Origin: Gammaproteobacteria bacterium
GTDB taxonomy: Bacteria > Pseudomonadota > Gammaproteobacteria > Xanthomonadales > Marinicellaceae
Assembly: GCA_041395445.1 (NCBI GenBank)
Contig: JAWLAO010000001.1
Span: 461,001 to 525,000, forward strand
Length of the DNA stretch: 64,000 nt
Reading direction: 5' to 3'
The translations under genes were made by a program, and so were the position numbers. Of this stretch, positions 27,041 through 35,696 are shown in pieces (the stretch's first letter is position 1; the number at the start of each line of letters is the position of its first letter). The notes beneath the pieces are model-generated. The model was given only the letters and a program-made list of their open reading frames with translations. It was not told the origin of the DNA and did not search any database.

Positions 27041-27489
27041 TCTTTTATAATCTCTTGTATGTTTTTCTGATTCATTTCTTGATCTTGCAAGCCAATCAAT
27101 TGTTCAATCCAGTATTTTAGTCTTACAAATGTATCTTCAAACGCTTGATAGCGGTTTTGTACGACCTTGTCCGGATCGGGTAATCCCCAATGCACTTTTA
27201 TCGCTTTGCCTAAATACAAAGGGCAGGTCTCATTGGCAGCATTATCACAAACGGTAATAACTATGTCGAAATCAATTTCGGAAAACTCATCCCAAGATTG
27301 GCTTTTAAACCCCTGATTGGATAAACCAAACTTTTCCAGAACCGCCAAACTGTCGGGATTAACTTGTCCGGTCGGTTGACTTCCTGCACTATAAGCCTGA
27401 AATCTTGGTTGACCATAATGATTGAGGATGGCTTCTGCAAGAATGGAACGGCATGAATTTCCCGTGCATAAAAATAAGACTTTGTACAT
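27037..27489 (-). CDS. arsC: Arsenate reductase, low-molecular-weight phosphatase type
   Basis: 150 aa. The N-terminal P-loop is CTGNSCRS (nucleophile C8), and the distal redox cysteines are in VCDNAANETCP, as in thioredoxin-coupled ArsC. It reduces arsenate to arsenite for export by the overlapping acr3 gene. The catalytic aspartate is in HWGLPDPDK. The C-terminus is slightly longer than minimal ArsC. This family is unrelated to the glutaredoxin-type ArsC-like protein at 34151. Confidence 0.93.
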   Translation of the reverse strand: MYKVLFLCTGNSCRSILAEAILNHYGQPRFQAYSAGSQPTGQVNPDSLAVLEKFGLSNQGFKSQSWDEFSEIDFDIVITVCDNAANETCPLYLGKAIKVHWGLPDPDKVVQNRYQAFEDTFVRLKYWIEQLIGLQDQEMNQKNIQEIIKE

Positions 27490-27575
27490 TGATTGAAATT
27501 TGCAAAAGTAATAATTATAACTTCATATCTCCTGAATTCTGTTCTTTAATCACAGAACTCAACTAAAATAAAACC

Positions 27576-28688
27576 ATGCAGAATCAGTTTAATCAATTTG
27601 TCATCAATCGCTATCCGCAAAACCAGCCCAATTTACAAGCATGGGATTCAGCTGATGAATACCTGTTGAGCGAACTGGGTCAATTTGTAGATTTAAAATC
27701 TCGGAATATTTTAATTTTCAATGACGCTTTCGGTGCGTTATCGGTGTCATTGTCCGAGTTCAAACCAACAACAGTTTCAGATTCGTTCATTAGCCATCAG
27801 GCGATTCAGAAAAATCTTGAATTAAATGGTATTCCGGATAACACAATCACTCTGCTCAATCCTTTGGATGAAATACAATCAGAGTTTGACATTATTTTAA
27901 TGAAAATACCAAAGTCAGTGGATGACCTGATGTATTTTCTCTCGGCCATACAAAACCATTTGCAGACGGATAGCAGAATCCTACTGGCAGGAATGGTGAA
28001 ACACATTCCTAAAAATCTTTGGGATGTTCTTCAACAATACGGAGAGTGCATAACCTTGCCGGGTGTTAAAAAAGCCAAGATGTTATATTTTAAATTCATG
28101 GATAAAATAACTTCGCCCTACCCTAACTACCCTAAATACTTCAAACTAGCGGATAGTGAAACAAAAATATTTAATCACGCAAATGTGTTTTCCAAAAACT
28201 CTTTGGATATCGGTACTCGGTTTTTGCTGGATAATATTCCAAAAATGGAAGCGCCTGAAAAAATCATTGATTTGGCTTGTGGCAACGGTGTGATTGGACT
28301 CACTCTAGCCAATATTTATCCTCAAGCAGAAATCACATTTACCGATGAATCGTTTATGGCGGTGGAATCTGCCAGATTGACTATGAAAGCTAATTTTGAG
28401 GATTTATCGCGCTTTGAATTTATCACAACAGACTGTTTGGATGGTTTTGAAAAGAATAGTTCTGATTTAATCGTGAACAATCCGCCTTTTCATCAAAACA
28501 GCACCATCGGGACTTTTATTGCTGAAAAAATGTTTCGGCAATCGAAAGCTGTATTAAATAAAAATGGAGTGCTGATTGTTGTTGCCAACAGGCATCTGCC
28601 CTATTTCCATAAATTGAAAAAACTGTTTAAAAACACTCAAACAACCGCATCAAACCGTAAATTTAATTTATACAAAGCGAGTATGTAG
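27576..28688 (+). CDS. rlmG: 23S rRNA (guanine-N2) methyltransferase, RlmG-like
   Basis: 370 aa with the duplicated layout of RlmG/RsmC enzymes: a degenerate N-terminal methyltransferase-like domain and a catalytic C-terminal one with the SAM site DLACGNGVIGLTLANIYPQA and the N2-guanine motif NNPPFHQ. The N-terminus (NRYPQNQPNLQAWDSADEYL) and C-terminus (NRHLPYFHKLKKLFKN) match RlmG, which modifies G1835, better than RsmC. No Shine-Dalgarno sequence; TAAAAT sits 6 nt before the ATG. It overlaps the ArgO-like gene's GTG. Confidence 0.85.
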   Translation: MQNQFNQFVINRYPQNQPNLQAWDSADEYLLSELGQFVDLKSRNILIFNDAFGALSVSLSEFKPTTVSDSFISHQAIQKNLELNGIPDNTITLLNPLDEIQSEFDIILMKIPKSVDDLMYFLSAIQNHLQTDSRILLAGMVKHIPKNLWDVLQQYGECITLPGVKKAKMLYFKFMDKITSPYPNYPKYFKLADSETKIFNHANVFSKNSLDIGTRFLLDNIPKMEAPEKIIDLACGNGVIGLTLANIYPQAEITFTDESFMAVESARLTMKANFEDLSRFEFITTDCLDGFEKNSSDLIVNNPPFHQNSTIGTFIAEKMFRQSKAVLNKNGVLIVVANRHLPYFHKLKKLFKNTQTTASNRKFNLYKASM

Positions 28689-28690
28689 TG

Positions 28691-29293
28691 ATGAATTTAT
28701 CAAATTATTTAGCGGGGTTCGCATTAGGACTGTCATTGATTCTAGCCATTGGATCTCAAAATGCCTTCGTCCTCAAACAAGGTTTAAAGAACCAATATGT
28801 CTTTATCATTTGTTTGGTTTGTGCCTTTTCTGATGCTATCCTGATTTCACTCGGTGTCGCCGGTTTTGGTGTTATAGTCAAACAATATCCGCAAATTGAA
28901 ATCGTTGCTCGTTATGGAGGAGCTATTTTTCTTGGAGTTTATGCGATATGGAGCTTTAAATCCGCATTCACCAAAAACCATGCCATAATTGCAAATGCTA
29001 AAAGTGAAATATCAATGATCAAAGCAATTCTTATCTGTTTGGCATTTACATGGCTGAACCCGCATGTTTATCTCGATACAGTTGTTCTGTTAGGCTCTGT
29101 TTCCACACAGTATCAACCAAACCATTGGCAGTTTGCTTACGGAGCAATGCTTGCTTCTTTTGCTTTTTTCTTCGCACTTGGCTATGGTGCTCGCTTTCTT
29201 TCACCTTTATTTAGCAATCCAAAAGCATGGAAGGTTCTGGATTTTGTAGTCGGCTTTATTATGACATTCATCGCGATTTCTTTGATAATATAG
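28691..29293 (+). CDS. LysE/ArgO-type amino-acid exporter
   Basis: 200 aa, six membrane segments. Family hallmarks are LAIGSQNAFVLKQGLKNQYV near the N-terminus and AFTWLNPHVYLDTVVLLGSV in the middle, the latter typical of ArgO/LysE rather than RhtB. It should export basic amino acids such as arginine or lysine. The frame can also start at a GTG overlapping the rlmG stop (28688). ArgO is often controlled by a LysR regulator (ArgP); the LysR gene downstream is convergent and belongs to another group. Confidence 0.88.
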   Translation: MNLSNYLAGFALGLSLILAIGSQNAFVLKQGLKNQYVFIICLVCAFSDAILISLGVAGFGVIVKQYPQIEIVARYGGAIFLGVYAIWSFKSAFTKNHAIIANAKSEISMIKAILICLAFTWLNPHVYLDTVVLLGSVSTQYQPNHWQFAYGAMLASFAFFFALGYGARFLSPLFSNPKAWKVLDFVVGFIMTFIAISLII

Positions 29294-29313
29294 ATTGGAA
29301 TGAGCTTTCAGAG

Positions 29314-30225
29314 TTATTTTTCAATACTCCAATACGGAATATCACCAAAATGATTGATTAGATAATCAATCAAAACACGAACCCTGGTTTGTAAATGTCG
29401 GGTTTGAGGATAAACCGCGAAAACCCCAATTGACTCTGGAACATAATATTGTGGTAGTACAGGAATTAAATCGCCGTTTTTGACAAATTCATAACAAATG
29501 AAATCAGGTGTATTTAGCAACCCCAAGCCATCAAGGGCAGCCTGACATAAAAAATCACCATTATTTGAAATCAATGCCGTAGGAAGATTCATTGAGACAT
29601 TTTTATTTTCAGAGTTCTTAAAATACAATGATGACGGTGTGTTTTTGTACAATAAATTTTTATATCCTTTCAGCAAATCCTTAGGGTGTTTTGGAATACC
29701 AAATTTTGCTAAATAATCCTGTGATGCTGTTAAAATGGTTCTCACCGATGTGATTTTCCTGGCTTTTAAACTGGAGTCATCTAACTTGCCAATTCGTATT
29801 GCCAAATCAAATCCTTCGTTAATAATATCTACTTTTTTATCATTAAAGTCGATGTCAAATTTAATCTTTGGATGCTTCTTCTGAAATTCTGTCAAAGCCT
29901 TTCTCAAATGCAATAACCCAAATGAAAGTGGCACAGCGAGCTTAATTGTTCCGGAAAGTGATGTCTCATCATTTTTTAAAGAAGTTTCGATTTCTGCGAT
30001 ATCTTCTAATATTTTCAAACACTTTTGGTAATATTGCCTGCCACTATCGGTTAAGGTTTGTGATCGTGTCGTTCGATTAAGCAACGTCACTCCCAACATA
30101 TTTTCCAGATTTGACAGTCTCTTGCTGATTGCCGATTTGACCGTATTCATTTGCTCAGCAGCTAGGGTAATGCTACCCGATTCAACAATCCGAATAAAGG
30201 TTTTCATATCTTCAAATTTATTCAT
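29314..30225 (-). CDS. LysR-family transcriptional regulator divergent from cytochrome b561
   Basis: 303 aa from the ATG at 30225 (MNKFEDMKTFIRIVESGSIT), the usual N-terminus for this subgroup; the frame remains open for ten more codons. The helix-turn-helix spans about 3-60 (AAEQMNTVKSAISKRLSNLE), and the effector domain follows. It is transcribed away from the b561-YceI pair, a common arrangement in proteobacteria, so it probably regulates those genes. Two AGTTTAT copies 15 bp apart lie in the divergent spacer. The inducer is unknown. Confidence 0.9.
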   Translation of the reverse strand: MNKFEDMKTFIRIVESGSITLAAEQMNTVKSAISKRLSNLENMLGVTLLNRTTRSQTLTDSGRQYYQKCLKILEDIAEIETSLKNDETSLSGTIKLAVPLSFGLLHLRKALTEFQKKHPKIKFDIDFNDKKVDIINEGFDLAIRIGKLDDSSLKARKITSVRTILTASQDYLAKFGIPKHPKDLLKGYKNLLYKNTPSSLYFKNSENKNVSMNLPTALISNNGDFLCQAALDGLGLLNTPDFICYEFVKNGDLIPVLPQYYVPESIGVFAVYPQTRHLQTRVRVLIDYLINHFGDIPYWSIEK

Positions 30226-30335
30226 ATAAAAGCTATAAACAATCCTATTGTTCATTTTTGGAGAACTATAAGTTTATAAATATACAGTTTATTAAATATT
30301 TTTCAACAATATAATAAACATAAGTTTTACAAAAA

Positions 30336-30893
30336 ATGATTATGAAACTTAAAAACACAAATGAAAACTTCGGTTCAATTAGCATTGTGCTTCACTGGCT
30401 TATGGCTTTGTTAATTATTGGCTTATTTATTCTGGGAAAATATATGATGAGTCTGGATTATTACGATCCCTTTTATCACACGGGTCCGTGGTGGCATAAA
30501 AGTTTTGGATTGATTATTGCCGGACTTCTTATCGCCAGACTCTTGTGGAAATTTTCAAATCCAAAAGTTATACCTTTATCAAACCATAAAAAGCATGAAA
30601 TTGTAGCAGCAAAGCTGGTGAAATTTATGCTTTATATTTTGATTCTAATATGCTGTATCAGTGGCTATACGATTTCCACTGCTGAAGGTGCAGGAGTTGA
30701 ATTTTTTGATGTTTTCAAAGTTCCGGCTCTTATTTCAAAAGGTTCAGAGCAAGCAGATATTGCCGGAGAAATTCATGAGATATCGACTCTGGGATTAATT
30801 ATCCTTGCCGGGTTACATATGCTTGCAGCACTAAAACATCATTTTATTGATAAAGACAAAACTCTATTAAGAATTTTTAAAACAAAAACCTAA
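30336..30893 (+). CDS. cybB: Cytochrome b561
   Basis: 185 aa with four membrane segments and conserved haem-ligand histidines in IVLHWLMALLI, WWHKSFGLII, HEIS and AGLHMLAALKHHF. It is a di-haem quinol-linked inner-membrane cytochrome; E. coli CybB acts as a superoxide:ubiquinone oxidoreductase. It is 19 nt upstream of yceI, with which it is often paired. The start at 30336 is one of two close ATGs (30336 and 30342). Confidence 0.9.
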   Translation: MIMKLKNTNENFGSISIVLHWLMALLIIGLFILGKYMMSLDYYDPFYHTGPWWHKSFGLIIAGLLIARLLWKFSNPKVIPLSNHKKHEIVAAKLVKFMLYILILICCISGYTISTAEGAGVEFFDVFKVPALISKGSEQADIAGEIHEISTLGLIILAGLHMLAALKHHFIDKDKTLLRIFKTKT

Positions 30894-30912
30894 ATCAAAC
30901 AGAGGTAATTTT

Positions 30913-31488
30913 ATGAAAACTAAAAACTTTTTTACAACACTTATACTGCTTTCCATCATTTCGTTTGGATTGCAAGCCGCAGAATACAAGATTGACACAT
31001 CAGGAATGCATGCGTCCGTTAATTTTAAGATTTCCCACTTAGGAACATCTTGGATGATGGGGCGTTTTGACAAATTTGAAGGCACCTACAGTTACGAAGC
31101 CGAAAAACCTAATGAGTCGAAAATCAGCATAACAGTTGATACAACAAGCGTCAATACGAACCATGCTGAAAGAGACTCTCATATTCGTGCAGAAGGATTG
31201 CTCAATACGGACAACTTTTCATCAGCAAATTTCGTGAGCGATTCTATCGTTTTCAACACTGAAACCAATGGAGTTGTCAAAGGCAAATTAACTCTTCATG
31301 GAGTCGAAAAAGAGGTTTCTATGGATATTGTGAAAGTTGGTGAAGGAAAAGATCCTTGGGGTGGCTATCGCACCGGTTTCGAAGGAACGATGACTTTACG
31401 TCTTGCAGATTTCGGAATCACGCGTAACCTGGGTAAAGCCTCTGAAACTCTTGAGTTAACTGTAATGCTCGAGGGTATTCGCCAATAA
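30913..31488 (+). CDS. yceI: YceI-family periplasmic protein
   Basis: 191 aa with a signal peptide ending near LQAAEYKID (about residue 22). The mature protein is a lipocalin-like barrel that in homologues binds polyisoprenoids. Typical motifs are ASVNFKISHLGTSWMMGRFD, KGKLTLHGVEKEVSMDI and GFEGTMTLRLADFGI. AGAGGT precedes the ATG by 7 nt. It forms a unit with cybB. Confidence 0.93.
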   Translation: MKTKNFFTTLILLSIISFGLQAAEYKIDTSGMHASVNFKISHLGTSWMMGRFDKFEGTYSYEAEKPNESKISITVDTTSVNTNHAERDSHIRAEGLLNTDNFSSANFVSDSIVFNTETNGVVKGKLTLHGVEKEVSMDIVKVGEGKDPWGGYRTGFEGTMTLRLADFGITRNLGKASETLELTVMLEGIRQ

Positions 31489-31499
31489 TTCATCTCATT

Positions 31500-31537
31500 A
31501 AAAAAAACAACCCTTTGGAGTTTGTTCCAAAGGGTTG
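31500..31537 (-). terminator. Strong terminator, 12-bp perfect stem
   Basis: CAACCCTTTGGA (31508-31519) and TCCAAAGGGTTG (31526-31537) form a perfect stem with a 6-nt loop. On the minus strand an eight-T run follows, so it terminates the ppk2-side transcript. It may also block readthrough from yceI, whose stop is 20 nt before it. Confidence 0.85.
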
Positions 31538-31599
31538 GTTCATTTCACAGTTGTGAAAACTTAAAGTCTCCTCAAACCATAAGATATTGCCATCAATAA

Positions 31600-31899
31600 C
31601 TATTCATCATCTTTAGCGTTTAGCTTGGCAATTTTCTTTAATGCTTTATTTTTTTTTGCTGCTTTACTGGCAATTTCAACAATTTCATCACGAAGCAAGT
31701 CTCTTTTGTCATCCGACATTTTTTGCAATGCAATGATTTTCTTCTTGGAGGACTTCACTTTCAGCTTTATGCTCTCAACTTGTTTCACTGCTTTTTTTGC
31801 TTGTTTAGCTGCATTTTTGGCAGCTTTTGCTGCTTTTTCAGCACGCTCAATCGCTTCCAGCAAAACCTTTTCCAAATTTTCCGTATTACTTTCAGTCAT
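31600..31899 (-). CDS. Small Lys/Ala-rich helical protein
   Basis: 99 aa, almost wholly helical. The centre is a run of KAAKAAKNAAKQAKKAVKQ-type heptads (about 20-55) resembling histone-H1-like or coiled-coil proteins. No signal peptide. It lies 58 nt downstream of ppk2 on the same strand and before a strong shared terminator. ppk2 also carries a lysine-rich N-terminus. Unknown function; basic Ala-rich helices could bind DNA or polyphosphate (inference). Confidence 0.65.
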   Translation of the reverse strand: MTESNTENLEKVLLEAIERAEKAAKAAKNAAKQAKKAVKQVESIKLKVKSSKKKIIALQKMSDDKRDLLRDEIVEIASKAAKKNKALKKIAKLNAKDDE

Positions 31900-31957
31900 A
31901 TAAACTCACCCTCAATCTTCAATATAATCTACTTTCAATTTAAAAACCTGTCTAAAA

Positions 31958-32962
31958 TCAATCTCTGTCAACGGCACGGTTGCCATAAATTGACTTAACA
32001 GAACCCACAATGTTTTCATCCGGTGAATAGGCAACAGCTTCGTCTTTATTTGGATAATCCAAATGATGCAAGAAATAACGGATACAAGCGATTCTTGCTC
32101 GTTTTTTGTCATCTGATTTAACAACAGTCCAAGGAGCATCACCGGTATCGGTATGGAAGAACATTGATTGCTTCGCATCAGTATAGTCATCCCACTTATC
32201 CAAAGATTGGATATCAATAGGAGATAGTTTCCACTGTTTCAATGGATCGAATTTTCTGGAATGAAAACGTCTTAACTGTTCCTGCTGTGTTACTGAGAAC
32301 CAAAATTTAAACAGAATAATTCCTGAATTGACCAACATTCTTTCTAAGTTGGGAGCTTGACGCATAAATTCTAAGTACTCTCTGTCAGTACAGAATCCCA
32401 TAACACGTTCAACACCGGCACGGTTATACCATGAACGGTCATAAAATCTCATCTCACCTTTGGTTGGCAAGTGGTTGATGTATCTCTGAAAATACCATTG
32501 ACCTCTTTCTCTGTCGTTTGGCTTTTCCAGTGCGATTACTTTTGCAGCACGAGGATTCAAATGTTCCATATAACGCTTGATAGTTCCACCCTTACCGGCA
32601 GCATCACGACCTTCAAAAAGCGCAACGATTCTTTGCCCTGTTTCTTTAACCCACGACTGAACCTTCAAAAGCTCACGCTGTAATAAATGCTTTTCACTTT
32701 CATAATCAAAAAGCGACAATTTTTTATCATAAGGAAAATCGCCTGCCAGATAACTCAACCTTAATAACTTGCTTCCGCTCATGACCTTATCTGATGACAT
32801 CACCTTCTCAGCATCAGTCAACTTCTTAATGACCTTCTTCGCTTGTTTTGTCGAATTCACATCTGAATATTTTAACTTTTTGACTTTTTTGTCTTTGTTA
32901 GCTTTTTCATCTTTCTTTGAATTCTTTTTTTTGTCTTCCAATTTAATAACTGTATCTTTCAT
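31958..32962 (-). CDS. ppk2: Polyphosphate kinase 2 family protein
   Basis: 334 aa. The P-loop is FEGRDAAGKGGTIKRY, and Walker B and lid motifs are in RFYDRSWYNRAGVERVMGFC; further PPK2 motifs are KFWFSVTQQEQLRRFHSR and PWTVVKSDDKKRARI. It transfers phosphate between polyphosphate and nucleoside diphosphates. The first 45 residues or so are an extra, strongly basic extension not needed for the kinase fold. It is divergent from obgE. Confidence 0.93.
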   Translation of the reverse strand: MKDTVIKLEDKKKNSKKDEKANKDKKVKKLKYSDVNSTKQAKKVIKKLTDAEKVMSSDKVMSGSKLLRLSYLAGDFPYDKKLSLFDYESEKHLLQRELLKVQSWVKETGQRIVALFEGRDAAGKGGTIKRYMEHLNPRAAKVIALEKPNDRERGQWYFQRYINHLPTKGEMRFYDRSWYNRAGVERVMGFCTDREYLEFMRQAPNLERMLVNSGIILFKFWFSVTQQEQLRRFHSRKFDPLKQWKLSPIDIQSLDKWDDYTDAKQSMFFHTDTGDAPWTVVKSDDKKRARIACIRYFLHHLDYPNKDEAVAYSPDENIVGSVKSIYGNRAVDRD

Positions 32963-33126
32963 TTGTTATCCATTATCATTTTATTAACCCACTATTAATT
33001 ATATCAGCACCCTGTTTTCGGAATATTGATTTATATCAAAAAACAAAACATTTGCTCAAAATATTAAACAAATATCTGAACCGCATAAGTTTAATCATAC
33101 ATAAATATCACTATTCAAAAAGTTAA

Positions 33127-33141
33127 TGTTAAAATACGCCT
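33127..33141 (+). promoter_or_regulatory. Extended -10 promoter directly before obgE
   Basis: TGTTAAAAT (33127-33135) is an extended -10 (TGn plus a 5/6 hexamer), only 6 nt before the obgE ATG. No good -35 and no Shine-Dalgarno sequence are present. Transcription would begin at or next to the ATG, so the mRNA is probably leaderless. Confidence 0.45.
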
Positions 33142-34170
33142 ATGAAATTCGTAGATGAAGCAAAAATTGTCGTAAAAGCCGGAAATGGAGGAAGTGGTTC
33201 TGCCAGTTTTCGTCGTGAAAAATTCATTCCAAAAGGCGGCCCTGATGGCGGAGATGGAGGAAAAGGCGGAGATGTCATCCTCATTGGCGATGAAGGACTG
33301 AATACCTTGATTGATTTCACCCATAAAAAACACTTTGAGGCCGAAAATGGAGTGAGTGGCAAAGGACGACAAATGTACGGCAAAAATGGCAATGATTTAG
33401 TTATCAAAGTTCCGATTGGAACAGAGATATACGATATGGAAATGGATCGAAAAATTGGTGATGTCACAGAAAATGGTCAGACTGCCGTTGTTGCACAAGG
33501 TGGCAAGGGAGGCCTGGGGAATATGCACTTCAAAAGTTCGACAAACAGAGCTCCGCAGCAATTCACACGAGGCGAAGATGGAGAGCTAAGACATTTACGT
33601 TTGGAGTTAAAAGTTCTCGCCGATGTTGGGTTATTGGGTTTCCCAAATGCCGGCAAATCAACTTTTGTGAATGCGGTTTCCAAAGCCCGTCCAAAAATTG
33701 CCGATTATCCGTTTACAACACTTTATCCGGCTCTTGGAGTGGTTAGAATTGACTCTGAGACTTCATTTGTGGTGGCTGATATCCCCGGAATCATTGAAGG
33801 AGCCGCCGAAGGAGCCGGATTGGGAATTCAATTCCTGAAACATCTTCAGAGAACAGGATTGTTACTTCACATGGTTGAGTTGCCTGCTTATGAGGGTGTA
33901 GATGGACCGGTTGAACAATTTAAAGCCTTGGAAATCGAACTGGAGAAATTCTCCAATGAACTACAAGGTAAAGAGCGTTGGCTGGTATTCACTAAATCTG
34001 ATTTGTTGCCTGCCGATGAAATTGAACAAAAAGTAAAAAAATACACAAAACAACTCAAATGGAATCGACCGGTTTTTGTTATTTCTTCGATAACTCATAA
34101 CGGATTGAATGAGTTGAATCAAAAAATTGCAGAGTATTTAAACACAGCCGATGAAGATATTTGGGATTAA
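33142..34170 (+). CDS. obgE: Obg-family GTPase
   Basis: 342 aa. The Gly-rich Obg fold (about 1-158) begins FVDEAKIVVKAGNGGSGSAS; the GTPase domain has G1 GFPNAGKST, G2 in DYPFTTL, G3 DIPG and G5 SS. The base-specificity motif is TKSD, where most Obg proteins have NKxD. It acts in large-subunit assembly and stress control. rplU-rpmA, often upstream, are absent. It overlaps the yffB-like gene by 20 nt. Confidence 0.96.
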   Translation: MKFVDEAKIVVKAGNGGSGSASFRREKFIPKGGPDGGDGGKGGDVILIGDEGLNTLIDFTHKKHFEAENGVSGKGRQMYGKNGNDLVIKVPIGTEIYDMEMDRKIGDVTENGQTAVVAQGGKGGLGNMHFKSSTNRAPQQFTRGEDGELRHLRLELKVLADVGLLGFPNAGKSTFVNAVSKARPKIADYPFTTLYPALGVVRIDSETSFVVADIPGIIEGAAEGAGLGIQFLKHLQRTGLLLHMVELPAYEGVDGPVEQFKALEIELEKFSNELQGKERWLVFTKSDLLPADEIEQKVKKYTKQLKWNRPVFVISSITHNGLNELNQKIAEYLNTADEDIWD

Positions 34171-34465
34171 AAATTGCGATAAAATTAAAAAGACCATTCT
34201 TTGGTGTGCACAAAATCAGAGAATGTGTTACTTCCATGATTATCGAGTTGATGGAATCAATGAGGAGTTGTTAAACCATTTTCTTCAGCAACACTCTTTG
34301 GAAGAATTGGTAAACAAAAAAAGTACGACATGGAGAAACTTATCAGATGACGAGAAAAACCATCTTAACAAGAATCTTGTGATAAATAATCCAACACTTT
34401 TAAAACGCCCTATTGTTGAGAACAATGGTAAAATTACAATCGGTTTTGTACCTGAACAATGGTAA
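34151..34465 (+). CDS. yffB: YffB/ArsC-like (Spx-family) protein
   Basis: 104 aa with a thioredoxin-like fold. The N-terminal cysteine in KIFGIKNCDKIKKT and the family ending LKRPIVENNGKITIGFVPE match YffB, an ArsC-related protein paired with dapE in E. coli, as here. Function is unsettled; a glutathione-dependent thiol reductase is proposed. It overlaps obgE by 20 nt and dapE by 7 nt, so the three are translated together. Confidence 0.9.
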   Translation: MKIFGIKNCDKIKKTILWCAQNQRMCYFHDYRVDGINEELLNHFLQQHSLEELVNKKSTTWRNLSDDEKNHLNKNLVINNPTLLKRPIVENNGKITIGFVPEQW

Positions 34466-35601
34466 AATCTCAGCCAGAAGTCATTTCGCTTTCACAAGCA
34501 TTGATTCGTAGGCAGTCCGTTACTCCTAATGACGAAGGATGTCAGCAAATCATCTCGCAATTATTAAGTAATTCAGGATTTGAAATACTTCACCAACGCA
34601 TTGAAAATATTGATAATTTTTTTGCATGGCACGGAGATAACAATGGTGTTGGCTTACTTTTCGTTGGTCATACCGATGTTGTTCCCAGTGGAGATGTAAA
34701 ACTATGGGATTCACCTCCATTCGCTGCTGAAATCAAAAAAGGAGAACTGATAGGCAGAGGTGCCGCCGATATGAAGAGCTCGGTGGCCGCTTTTGTTTTA
34801 GCCGCCAAAAATTTTGTCAATCAGTTTCCACAACACAAAGGAAAACTGTCAGTCATGTTGACCAGTGATGAAGAGGGCGAAGCTATCAATGGCATACAGA
34901 AATTCATGCCGATAATTGCCAAACAACATCATTTCGATTTTTGTCTTGTTGGCGAACCATCATGCTCAGAAACCCTTGGAGATATTGCCCGAATTGGCAG
35001 ACGTGGTTCGCTTCATGTACAAATAACAATTCATGGTAAACAAGGTCATGTTGCCTATCCTGAAAATGCTGTCAATCCGGTTTTTATATCAGCAGACTTT
35101 ATCAGCGATTTATCAAAACAGAATTGGGATAACGGAAATGAGGATTTTCCGCCAACCAGTTTTCAAATTTCCAGCGTTAGAACCTCAACCAATGTATCAA
35201 ATATAATCCCCGGAGATCTGATTATTGAGGCCAATTTCAGATACAGTCCTGAATCCAATGAAATCGGTCTGGTTCAACAAATCAGACAGTTATTAGAGAA
35301 ACATAATCTTAAAAGTACTATCAAAACAAATTTATCCGGGAAACCATTTCATAGTGTCAGTAAGAAGTTGAAGAAGGCTTTATCAGACGCAATTCGTGAA
35401 ACAGTTCAAAAAGATGTCGAATTTAATACGGCCGGAGGCACTTCTGATGGTCGCTTTATTGCACCATTTGGTATTGATGTAGTAGAATTTGGTTTGATTA
35501 ATAAAACCATTCATCAAATCAATGAAAGAGTCGATGTTGCTGATATTATTGATTTAGAAAAAATATATTTCAAAGTGATTGAAAATATATTAAATAAATA
35601 A
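34459..35601 (+). CDS. dapE: Succinyl-diaminopimelate desuccinylase
   Basis: 380 aa, an M20-family di-zinc enzyme of the lysine and meso-diaminopimelate pathway. Metal and catalytic motifs are VGHTDVVPSGD, GRGAADMKSS, TSDEEGEAI (general-base Glu) and VGEPS. The C-terminal histidine is in the NKTIHQINERV region. GTASDGRF-type TAGGTSDGRFIAPFG is also conserved. It overlaps yffB by 7 nt. Confidence 0.96.
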   Translation: MVKSQPEVISLSQALIRRQSVTPNDEGCQQIISQLLSNSGFEILHQRIENIDNFFAWHGDNNGVGLLFVGHTDVVPSGDVKLWDSPPFAAEIKKGELIGRGAADMKSSVAAFVLAAKNFVNQFPQHKGKLSVMLTSDEEGEAINGIQKFMPIIAKQHHFDFCLVGEPSCSETLGDIARIGRRGSLHVQITIHGKQGHVAYPENAVNPVFISADFISDLSKQNWDNGNEDFPPTSFQISSVRTSTNVSNIIPGDLIIEANFRYSPESNEIGLVQQIRQLLEKHNLKSTIKTNLSGKPFHSVSKKLKKALSDAIRETVQKDVEFNTAGGTSDGRFIAPFGIDVVEFGLINKTIHQINERVDVADIIDLEKIYFKVIENILNK

Positions 35602-35696
35602 CCCCGATATTACAAAACAACAACTCATGGAATGAAACTTTGACCCCAGACAGGATTAAAGTTTTTTAATATCAAAACACAGACCATGAGGTGTCT

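Noticed and set aside
35602..35690. AACTTTGACCCCAGAC-like segment resembling flanks of REP-associated transposases
   Set aside because: Only one short copy, no paired palindrome and no transposase gene nearby.
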